A DNA stretch of 64,000 nucleotides, taken from assembly GCF_008370685.1 (NCBI RefSeq), contig NZ_VTZU01000019.1, forward strand, positions 1 to 64,000. Reading direction: 5' to 3'. Shown here one piece after another: positions 53,835-61,710 of the stretch (positions are counted from its first letter, which is position 1; every line of letters begins with the position of its first letter). The notes beneath the pieces were generated by a model that was not told the DNA's origin, did no database searches, and saw nothing but the letters and a program-made list of their open reading frames with translations. This DNA is from Aquimarina sp. RZ0 (GTDB lineage Bacteria; Bacteroidota; Bacteroidia; Flavobacteriales; Flavobacteriaceae). The translations under genes and the position numbers were made by a program.

Positions 53835-56234
53835 ATGGAAAAAATGTATAAGTATTTATTTGGAGGTGTTGTTTTATTAGTATTGGTTATTTCCTGTACT
53901 AAAGAGATTAATGATGATGTAATTTTATTTTTTAAAGTTGAGTTTGCTGAAACTTCTTTAGATGCATTTTTAGAAATACCAAAGGAAACCAATTTTGAAA
54001 TATCAAAAGGAGATCAGTCTGTTAACTCTGGAGATTATCAGATAAAATATAATATAACAGAAGGCTCGGGTGTTTATTTATTAAATTCTATTGCAATAGA
54101 AGAAAATGAATATGTTGATCTACCTGCAGGACCACAATTTACAATTGAATACGTAGCATCAGTTATCGGGCTTAATAATATAACAATTACCATAAAGGAT
54201 CGTGAAAAAAATACTGAAGAAGAAATTGATCTTGTATATAATGTAACGGATACTGCTTTTACTTTTGATGTAGTGCCATCATCGCCTACTACACTAGGAG
54301 GGGGTGTTTTGGATTTGGATATTAGTATAGAAGAAATGAGTCCTGCAGCGTATGACGTGAAATATATCTTTTTACGAAAAGATGAGAATGATATGGATTT
54401 TTTCGGCAGTGGTCGCATTTTAATCGATGGAGATGTTGCAGAGCCTGATACAGTCAGAGTTTTACAAGCAGGAGATGTATCCTGGCAATTTGAAGGAATT
54501 TCTGCAGGACCTGTAGGGATTCTATTTACTGCAACGAGTAGTCTTGGTATTACAATAGAAAAAACAATAAAATTAGGAATAGGTCCTGGTCCTATTATTA
54601 CCTTTACTTCAACTCCTGCTGTCTTGTCAGAAGAAGTAAATACACCTGTGAATATAAATTTTGAGCTTACCGAGGTATTAAGTAGGTTCTCTTATACCAT
54701 GATGTATACCGCTTCTAATGAAGGTGTATTTATGTATAATGGAGTTGAATACCAGGCAGGAGACGAGATTCCAATTGAATTAGGAGCTTCTGTAGGTGAG
54801 TATACAGGTACTCAAGAAGGAGAACATAGTTTAGAATTTACCGTTACCAACAGTAGCGATAATTCTACGATACCTCTAGTTAGTGTTGTTTCAGAATTAA
54901 CCATCATGTATGAAGGAGATACTATTGCTCCAGTTATAGAATTGAATGGTGCGGATGAGATTACTATAAATGTAGGAGATGTTTATATTGATCCTGGAGC
55001 AATTGCAACTGATAATGTAGATGGAGATATTACTTCGCAGATTATAGTTGATGGTTCAGTTGATGTGAATGTTGAAGGATCTTATGTTCTGACATACACA
55101 GTTAGTGATTCATCAAATAATATAGCTTCTGCAACCAGAACTGTAAATGTAGTTAATGATAGTTCACCTATTATAACATTGATAGGAGATAATCCTCTGG
55201 TTGTAGAATTTGGAGTTGAATTTGTTGATCCGGGAGCAACAGCTAATGATGATATGGATGGTGATATTTCTTCTCAGATACAAGTTACAGGAATAGTTGA
55301 CGTAAATACGTTAGGTGAATATACCCTTACATATGCCGTAACTGACTCATCAGGTAATGAAACGCAAGTTACCAGAACTGTTAGAGTAGATGATAGTATA
55401 GCACCTGTTATTACATTGGTAGGAACTAACCCTTTTATGGTAGATATTGGTAGTGCTTTTGTAGACCCGGGTGCAACAGCTACTGATAATGTAAATGGTG
55501 ATTTAACTAATGATATCCAAGTTTCTGGAACAGTCGATATTAATACGTTAGGTGATTATATTATTACTTATGCTGTTACAGATGCGTCAGGTAATACAGC
55601 CTCAGTAACTAGAACTGTTATAGTTCAGGATACTATAGCCCCGATAATTTCCTTGTTAGGGTCGTCTACAATTACCATTTCTATAGGAGAAACTTTCACA
55701 GATCCTGGAGCAACTGCTTTGGATAATGTAGATGGAGACTTGACTAATTCGATTGTATTTAGTGGAAGTGTAAATATAAATGTTCAAGGCACATACACAG
55801 TGTTTTATGATGTTACAGATGCTGCGGGAAATGCCGCGGTGCAAGTAAGTCGAACTATCTTTGTTGTATCTTCGGTTAGTTTTAATAGAGCTACAGGTGT
55901 ATTATCAGCACCTTCTGGATCATTAGTAGTAGTAACTATGAATAGTGGAGGTTCTGGATCAGGTAATGCAATTATATCTGTACAGAACGCAACGGGAGAT
56001 ATTTTAGGGACAGGGTTTACTTGTTTTGGAAGTCCAGATCAATGTCTATCAAATCCTGGTGGAGGCAGTTCTAACGATTCGGACGATTTCTCATTTACTA
56101 TGCCTGCTAATGGAATGGTAAACTTTACAGGTACTCATTCAGGAGGAGGTTCGAGTGGCACTTCATTTACCATTACTGTTGGTGGAGAAACATTTAGTAA
56201 TTCAATGAATAGTAGTAATCCTATTCCTCAATGA
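53835..56234 (+). CDS. TraQ-like/DUF5011 lipoprotein 2 (four repeats)
   Basis: 799 aa, lipoprotein signal with VLVISC (Cys about residue 21). Met at 53844 is another possible start. The N-terminal TraQ-like part (to about 130) is almost the same as in lipoprotein 3, differing by scattered substitutions, whereas the next modules diverge. Four DUF5011 repeats follow (about 365-680), then a Ser/Gly-rich C-terminal beta domain with MNSGGSGSGNAII and a closing IPQ. It begins 12 bp after the TraO-like gene, an arrangement consistent with one envelope complex. Confidence 0.75.
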   Translation: MEKMYKYLFGGVVLLVLVISCTKEINDDVILFFKVEFAETSLDAFLEIPKETNFEISKGDQSVNSGDYQIKYNITEGSGVYLLNSIAIEENEYVDLPAGPQFTIEYVASVIGLNNITITIKDREKNTEEEIDLVYNVTDTAFTFDVVPSSPTTLGGGVLDLDISIEEMSPAAYDVKYIFLRKDENDMDFFGSGRILIDGDVAEPDTVRVLQAGDVSWQFEGISAGPVGILFTATSSLGITIEKTIKLGIGPGPIITFTSTPAVLSEEVNTPVNINFELTEVLSRFSYTMMYTASNEGVFMYNGVEYQAGDEIPIELGASVGEYTGTQEGEHSLEFTVTNSSDNSTIPLVSVVSELTIMYEGDTIAPVIELNGADEITINVGDVYIDPGAIATDNVDGDITSQIIVDGSVDVNVEGSYVLTYTVSDSSNNIASATRTVNVVNDSSPIITLIGDNPLVVEFGVEFVDPGATANDDMDGDISSQIQVTGIVDVNTLGEYTLTYAVTDSSGNETQVTRTVRVDDSIAPVITLVGTNPFMVDIGSAFVDPGATATDNVNGDLTNDIQVSGTVDINTLGDYIITYAVTDASGNTASVTRTVIVQDTIAPIISLLGSSTITISIGETFTDPGATALDNVDGDLTNSIVFSGSVNINVQGTYTVFYDVTDAAGNAAVQVSRTIFVVSSVSFNRATGVLSAPSGSLVVVTMNSGGSGSGNAIISVQNATGDILGTGFTCFGSPDQCLSNPGGGSSNDSDDFSFTMPANGMVNFTGTHSGGGSSGTSFTITVGGETFSNSMNSSNPIPQ

Positions 56235-56304
56235 TGAGTGATGTATGATTTAAATTTTATTTATAAAAAGTAAGGTTAAATTAATTTTAAAGTAAGTAGT
56301 ATAA

Positions 56305-57978
56305 ATGAAAAAAAATTATAAGTATTCATTAGTAGGGGTTCTTTTACTGTCATTAGTTATTTCCTGTACTAAAGAGATTAATGATGATGTAATTTCATTT
56401 TTTAAGGTTGAGTTTACAGAAACTTCTTTAGATGCATTTTTAGAAATACCAAAAGAAACCAATTTTGAAATATCAAAAGGAGAGCAGTCTGTTAATTCTG
56501 GAGATTATCAGATAAAATATAATATAACAGAAGGCTCAGGTATTTATTTGTTGAATTCTATTGCAATAGAAGAAGATGAGTATGTTGATCTAACAGGAGG
56601 ACCACAGTTTACAATTGAATACGTAGCATCAGTTATCGGACTTAATAATGTAACAATTACTATAAAAGATAGAAAAAAAAATACAGAAGAAGAAATAGAT
56701 CTTGTGTATGATGTAACGGATACTGCTTTTACTTTTGATGTCGTTCCATCATCGTTATCTACATTTATTGGTGGTGTAGTAGATATAGATATTAGTATTA
56801 CAGAGATAAGCTCTTCAGATTATGATGTAAAGTTAGAATTTCTTTCGGCTCCACCTTCAAGTATTACTGGTGCTGGAGATATAATTATTGATGGAGAAGT
56901 TGTGGATACTGATTTGGTAAATGTTTTACAATCTGGTGATGTGTCCTGGCAATTTAGAGGTACATCTATTGGAGTTGTAAATATATTATTTACTGTAACA
57001 AATAACTTTGAGGTGATGACAGAAAAAACTATAAGAATTGGAGTGGGGCCACCTCCTCTCTTTAATTTAAATATATCCTTAGAGACTCCTGATGTTAATA
57101 TGGAGATTAATAATCCTGCAAATATTAATTTTTCTATTGATGAAAATTTTGGTAGAGATACAACTTATACTATGGAATATACAACATCCAATGAAGGAAC
57201 TCTTACCATTGGAGGAACGGAATATGCACAAGGAGATATTATTTCAATAATGAGAGGTGATACTTCAGGTCAATATGTAGGTACTCAAGAAGGAGTACAC
57301 GAATTAGTTTTTACTGTAACTAATTCAAATATAGTGCCTGTAGTAAGAATGGCGACTGTGTCTATAACATATGAGGAAGATACTGTTGCGCCAGTAATAA
57401 CACTAACAGGAGACAACCCTCAAATAATACAATTAGGAGATAGTTATGCAGAATTAGGTGCTACTGTCGATGATGGTTCGCCTTTGGATATAGATACGTC
57501 AGATGTTGATACTGATACTGTAGGGGAATATACTGTTAGGTATAGTGCGACGGACGCTTCTGGTAATACTGGACAAAATACAAGAACGGTAACTGTTGTA
57601 GATAACACTGTTATTAGTTTTGATAGAACTACAGGAAAGCTTATAGGACCTTCGGGTGCCACGGTGACAATTACAATGAATTCAGGAGGTTTTGGCTCTG
57701 GAAATGCTATATTGAATATTGGTTCTATAGCTGTTTTAAGAACCTGTTGGGAATTGCCGGATGATGTTGATTGTTTGGTGTCTGTGGATGATACAAACCC
57801 ATTAGATGATGAAGCAGCATACGAATTTCCTATGCCGGCTGGTGATGAAATCTTGCTAACAGGTTCTCACAATATTATAGGTACTGTTACTCAGAATACG
57901 ACCAGAGTTATAATTAATGTAAATGGAAACGAAGTTTTTAATAATACGATGACTGATGGAAATGGTATTCCACAATAA
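56305..57978 (+). CDS. TraQ-like/DUF5011 lipoprotein 3 (one repeat)
   Basis: 557 aa with a lipoprotein signal (SLVISC, Cys about residue 21). N-terminal module nearly identical to lipoprotein 2; middle modules divergent; only one DUF5011 repeat (about 370-450), which lacks the usual DPGA (YAELGATVDD instead). The C-terminal domain pairs with that of lipoprotein 2 (MNSGGFGSGNAIL, ending IPQ). The last 54 codons lie in the 296-bp duplication next to the IS and so are repeated at 59925-60087; the gene itself is complete. Confidence 0.75.
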   Translation: MKKNYKYSLVGVLLLSLVISCTKEINDDVISFFKVEFTETSLDAFLEIPKETNFEISKGEQSVNSGDYQIKYNITEGSGIYLLNSIAIEEDEYVDLTGGPQFTIEYVASVIGLNNVTITIKDRKKNTEEEIDLVYDVTDTAFTFDVVPSSLSTFIGGVVDIDISITEISSSDYDVKLEFLSAPPSSITGAGDIIIDGEVVDTDLVNVLQSGDVSWQFRGTSIGVVNILFTVTNNFEVMTEKTIRIGVGPPPLFNLNISLETPDVNMEINNPANINFSIDENFGRDTTYTMEYTTSNEGTLTIGGTEYAQGDIISIMRGDTSGQYVGTQEGVHELVFTVTNSNIVPVVRMATVSITYEEDTVAPVITLTGDNPQIIQLGDSYAELGATVDDGSPLDIDTSDVDTDTVGEYTVRYSATDASGNTGQNTRTVTVVDNTVISFDRTTGKLIGPSGATVTITMNSGGFGSGNAILNIGSIAVLRTCWELPDDVDCLVSVDDTNPLDDEAAYEFPMPAGDEILLTGSHNIIGTVTQNTTRVIINVNGNEVFNNTMTDGNGIPQ

Positions 57979-57999
57979 ATAGTGGCAAGCTAATAATCA

Positions 58000-58038
58000 A
58001 AAAGCCCTAAAATATAAGTCATATTTTAGGGCTTTTTT
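58000..58038. terminator. Bidirectional terminator (left copy)
   Basis: AAAGCCCTAAAATAT-AAGTC-ATATTTTAGGGCTTT, 15-bp perfect stem; T run follows. Ends lipoprotein gene 3; the second copy at 60109-60147 ends the arsC-like gene. Confidence 0.9.
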
Positions 58039-58111
58039 TATAAAATATCAATAACCTTTTCAGGAGGTCTTCCTATAATGGCTTTATTGTTCTTAATTAC
58101 AATAGGTCTTT
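58038..58111 (-). pseudogene. arsC: Duplicated 3' fragment of the arsC-like gene
   Basis: Last 24 codons or so of the 60147-60488 gene, left behind as part of the 296-bp duplication. It has no start and no promoter of its own. Confidence 0.85.
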
Positions 58112-59924
58112 CTTGAGTTTGACACCTTTTAGTGTTTTGGTTGGTCAGACCCCTTGATTTTACTGGGGTTTCATATTGGTTTGGACAAAAGTGTAGTGAG
58201 CCGATTTGTTTTTTTATTTATATCAATCTCAGTATTTTTGCGCCGTAATGGCATTTTTACGAGTAGAGAAAAAGAAATCTGGTCAATACCTCCGCATCTT
58301 GGAGGCCTACCGCGATGGTGGCAAGACCCGTCACAGGGTAGTTGCCTCTTTGGGCAAGGTAGAAGATTACACCCCCGAGATGCTGCGCCGTATTGGTGAG
58401 CGTCTCTATGAGCTTGGTGGTGGGAGTATAAAAGACCTTTTAGGGGAAGGACTAAAAGAACTCGCCCGCTATAATTACGGTTTTCTCGAAGCCACCCAAA
58501 AGGGGATGTGCTATTATGGATTGGACCGTGTTCTTGATAGGATTGGTAAAAAGCACAAGTTGTCTTACCGCTTATCAGATATAGTGAAGCTTTTGATAAG
58601 CGAGCGCTTAAATGATCCGGTGTCCAAGCTCAGTAGTTTTTCTAATCAACATGAATACTTAGGGCTACCTTCTTTAGAGTTACACCACATTTACCGCAGT
58701 TTGGATTACTTGAGCAAGTACACCGAATTGATTCAAAAACAGATTTTCCAAACAGGCAGGAACTTGTTCAACCAACAATTAGATATTGTTTTTTATGATG
58801 TGACTACCTTTTATTTCTCCAGCGAACAAGAAGGTGAGTTACGTCAAAAAGGATTTGGTAAAGATGGTAAGATTGGTAAAACCCAAGTGGTCTTCGGGCT
58901 TTTGATCGATCAGGATAAAAATCCTGTAGCGTATCGTCTTTATAAAGGAAGCCAATATGAAGGGCATACTTTTGAGGATGCTATAAAAACACTAAAGCAA
59001 CAATATCAGATAAAGGATGTGATCGTTGTAGCGGACAGGGGGATGCTCAGTAAACATAATATTGAACTGGTCAGCAAGGAGTATGAGTTTATAGTAGGGG
59101 AACGTTTGAAATCTTTGCCTAAAAGCGTACAGTCTTATCTACTAGACCATTCTAATTACAAAAAACAATGGACCTACACCAAAAACGGTGAAGAAATCAT
59201 GCTGCAATATACCGAGTTAGTGCACAAAGGAAGGAAGCTCATCGCCACTTTCAGTAAAAAGCGCTCCAAAAAAGATGCAGCCGATAGGGAGCAACGTATC
59301 GAGAAAGCCCAACACTTATTGAAAAACCCATCGTTGATCCATAAAAAACCGTCAAGATACTATCTAAAAAATCAAGATTTGGGAAAGTTCGTTTTAGACA
59401 CCGATAAAATAGAGCAAAGCAAAAAATATGATGGGATTGCCGTGATTGGGACAAACAACCAAGAATTACCCAATGACCAGATACTTGATCATTACCGGCA
59501 CCTCTTTAAAATAGAACAAACCTTCCGCAGTTTCAAGTCACACTTAGAGATACGTCCTATGTTTCATTGGAATGACAAACGGATAGAAGGACATATTGCA
59601 CTATGCTATATGACATATGCGGTAGAAAATCATTTACTCAACAAAATGCAGAAGGCCGACAAGCCGATCAGTGAAAACCAACTCCGCAGGTCTTTATCTC
59701 AAATGCAGGTGAGCCATATTAAGCAAGGCAAAAACGAATTCTTACTCAGATCCAACCACGATCAACTTACGGCAACAGTGATCCAAAAACTACACCTGGC
59801 AAAAATCTCCAACCTGTCAGTCAAATAACTGAAAATCAATATTATAAGTCAAAATGTAGTGAGCCTAAATAATATTATATTGCTGTTAATCAAATGTTTA
59901 AACCAAAAAAGTGTCAAACTCAAG
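58112..59924 (+). mobile_element. IS1634-family insertion sequence, 1813 bp
   Basis: The ends are perfect 14-bp inverted repeats: CTTGAGTTTGACAC (58112-58125) and GTGTCAAACTCAAG (59911-59924). One transposase gene fills the element. Base composition and codon use are visibly less AT-rich than in the neighbours, so it arrived recently from elsewhere. A 296-bp direct duplication of target DNA flanks it. Inside, the sequence TGTAGTGAGCC occurs near both ends (about 58192 and 59857) in the same orientation. Confidence 0.9.
58248..59828 (+). CDS. IS1634-family DDE transposase
   Basis: 526 aa from Met 58248 (MAFLRVEKKKSGQYL); the longest frame opens 14 codons earlier, but a TATTTTTG -7-like box at 58233-58240 argues for 58248. 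The DDE catalytic residues sit in FYDVTTFYF (first Asp), VVADRGML (second Asp) and FKIEQTFRSFKSHLEIRP (Glu with the Y/F-x2-R-x3-E-x6-K-like stretch). Full length, no frameshift, so likely active. Confidence 0.9.
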   Translation: MAFLRVEKKKSGQYLRILEAYRDGGKTRHRVVASLGKVEDYTPEMLRRIGERLYELGGGSIKDLLGEGLKELARYNYGFLEATQKGMCYYGLDRVLDRIGKKHKLSYRLSDIVKLLISERLNDPVSKLSSFSNQHEYLGLPSLELHHIYRSLDYLSKYTELIQKQIFQTGRNLFNQQLDIVFYDVTTFYFSSEQEGELRQKGFGKDGKIGKTQVVFGLLIDQDKNPVAYRLYKGSQYEGHTFEDAIKTLKQQYQIKDVIVVADRGMLSKHNIELVSKEYEFIVGERLKSLPKSVQSYLLDHSNYKKQWTYTKNGEEIMLQYTELVHKGRKLIATFSKKRSKKDAADREQRIEKAQHLLKNPSLIHKKPSRYYLKNQDLGKFVLDTDKIEQSKKYDGIAVIGTNNQELPNDQILDHYRHLFKIEQTFRSFKSHLEIRPMFHWNDKRIEGHIALCYMTYAVENHLLNKMQKADKPISENQLRRSLSQMQVSHIKQGKNEFLLRSNHDQLTATVIQKLHLAKISNLSVK

Positions 59925-60087
59925 AGCATACGAATTTCCTATGCCGGCTGGTGATGAAATCTTGCTAACAGGTTCTCACAATATTATAGGTACTGTTACT
60001 CAGAATACGACCAGAGTTATAATTAATGTAAATGGAAACGAAGTTTTTAATAATACGATGACTGATGGAAATGGTATTCCACAATAA
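59925..60087 (+). pseudogene. Duplicated 3' fragment of lipoprotein gene 3
   Basis: The final 53 codons and stop of the 56305-57978 gene, copied by the IS insertion. No start codon or promoter. Confidence 0.85.
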
Positions 60088-60108
60088 ATAGTGGCAAGCT
60101 AATAATCA

Positions 60109-60147
60109 AAAAGCCCTAAAATATAAGTCATATTTTAGGGCTTTTTT
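60109..60147 (-). terminator. Bidirectional terminator (right copy)
   Basis: Same 15-bp stem as at 58000-58038; here it terminates the arsC-prfB transcript. Confidence 0.85.
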
Positions 60148-60488
60148 TATAAAATATCAATAACCTTTTCAGGAGGTCTTCCTATAATGGCTTTATTGTT
60201 CTTAATTACAATAGGTCTTTCTATCAATTTTGGATTTTGTATCATTATTGAGATTAATTCTTCATCAGTCAGCTCCTTGTTTTTGTAATTATCTTTCCAG
60301 ATAATCTCATTTTTCCTGATTAGATCCAGAGGTTTTATACCTATTAGATCTATGGTTTCCTTTAGTTTTTCTGTTGTAAAAGGAGTGTCTAGATATTTAA
60401 TAATCTGAATGTTCTCTTTCTGTTCTTCGAGAATAGCAAGACATTGTCTTGATTTACTACATCTGGGATTATGGTATATAGTTGTCAT
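60147..60488 (-). CDS. arsC: ArsC/Spx-family arsenate reductase-like protein
   Basis: 113-aa thioredoxin-fold protein. Cys10 in HNPRCSKSRQ is the reactive Cys; RNEIIWKDNY, RPIVIKNNKAIIGRPPE near the end fit ArsC (glutaredoxin-dependent). There is no arsR or arsB nearby, and such lone members may have other thiol or stress roles. It starts 14 bp after prfB and is likely co-transcribed. Its 3' end lies in the right copy of the 296-bp repeat. Confidence 0.82.
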   Translation of the reverse strand: MTTIYHNPRCSKSRQCLAILEEQKENIQIIKYLDTPFTTEKLKETIDLIGIKPLDLIRKNEIIWKDNYKNKELTDEELISIMIQNPKLIERPIVIKNNKAIIGRPPEKVIDIL

Positions 60489-60502
60489 GGTTTATTGTAA
60501 AT

Positions 60503-61601
60503 TTAATCTTCATTTTTTTGTCCCATCATCATAAGGTATGCTTTTAAGAATACATCAATATTTCCATCCATGACGGCATCTACATTACCGGTTTCCTTGG
60601 TAGTTCTAACATCTTTTACCAGTTTATAGGGGTGCATTACATAATTACGGATTTGAGATCCCCATTCTATTTTCATCTTGGACGCTTCAATTTCATCACG
60701 TTGTGCCTGCTGTTTTTTAAGTTCTAATTCGAATAGTTGAGATTTAAGCATTTGTAATGCTTTTTCGCGGTTGTCATGTTGTGACCTCGAATCAGAGCAG
60801 GAAATTTGAATTCCAGTAGGAAAGTGAGTAAGCTGAACCTTAGTCTCTACTTTATTCACATTTTGTCCTCCGGCACCGCTTGATCTTGATGTTATGATTT
60901 CATAATCAGATGAATTAATATCAATTTCAATACTATCATCAGCCAGCGGGTATACGTATATGGAAGCAAAAGAAGTATGCCTTTTTGCATTACTATCAAA
61001 AGGAGAAATACGTACCAGTCTGTGAACTCCATTTTCACCTTTTAACCAACCAAATGCATAGTCTCCATCAATTTCCAGAGTTACTGTTTTTATCCCAGCG
61101 ACGTCTCCTTCCTGATAATTTAACTCTTTAACCTTAAAGCCTTGTTTTTCTGACCACATAAGGTACATACGCATGAGCATACTTGCCCAATCACAACTTT
61201 CTGTTCCTCCTGCACCAGCAGTGATCTGAAGTACAGCACTCATGCTGTCTCCCTCATCACTTAACATGTTTCTGAATTCTAAGCTCTCCAAAAGTTCTAA
61301 GGCTTCTTCGTGTTTTTCATTTACTTCAGTTTCTGTTGCATCCCCTTCTTTATGAAATTCATAGAGTATTTCCAGATCGTCTACTAAGGAGACATTTCTC
61401 TGAAACTCTGAAACCCATTTTTTTTCAGCATTTAGTGCACGCATAACTTTTTCAGCTTCCTGCGCATTATTCCAGAAATCTGGGGCATATGTTTTTTCTT
61501 CTTCGTTCGCTATTTCGATAAGCTTGGCATCAATGTCAAAGATACCTCCTTAACGCAACCAGGCGCTCTCTAAGATCTTGTAAAGTCTCAGTATTAATCA
61601 T
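60503..61601 (-). CDS. prfB: Peptide chain release factor 2 with programmed +1 frameshift
   Basis: The gene begins at ATG 61601 and reads 21 codons ([21 protein letters not shown]) to an in-frame TGA at 61536-61538. The context AGGAGG-TAT-CTT-TGA-C is the classic RF2 frameshift site: an internal Shine-Dalgarno-like sequence just before CTT TGA. After the +1 shift the frame continues [14 protein letters not shown] to the end, giving 365 aa in total, the normal family length. The GGQ peptidyl-hydrolysis motif ([10 protein letters not shown]) and the SPF stop-recognition motif ([10 protein letters not shown]) are present. RF2 reads UGA and UAA and so senses its own level at this TGA. Confidence 0.93.
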
Positions 61602-61710
61602 ATTTTCGTTTATTTTTGACAAAAATAGGATTTAACAGTTCAGTAGGAAATATTTTTACGTTTATTTTATAGTTTTAATGCTTTTCAAAGCTCAAATAAA
61701 TCAAACTCTC

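Larger units (their letters stand above)
57816..58111 (+). repeat. 296-bp direct repeat, left copy
   Basis: Starts AGCATACGAATTTCC and ends CAATAGGTCTTT at the left end of the IS. It recurs at 59925-60220 directly after the right end. I read no mismatch. It covers the 3' end of lipoprotein gene 3, the terminator, and the 3' end of the arsC-like gene. Confidence 0.9.
59925..60220 (+). repeat. 296-bp direct repeat, right copy
   Basis: Copy of 57816-58111 with the same ends. It holds a start-less 3' fragment of lipoprotein gene 3 (59925-60087), the terminator (60109-60147) and the true 3' end of the arsC-like gene. Confidence 0.9.

Noticed and set aside
53835..57978. Repeated DNA in the DUF5011 region as a possible CRISPR or satellite array
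   Set aside because: The repeats are about 240 bp, diverged, in frame and encode protein modules.
50208..60220. Region as an integrative conjugative element
   Set aside because: Only TraO/TraQ-like parts; no relaxase, coupling protein, integrase, tRNA target or att repeats. The 296-bp repeat is explained by the IS.
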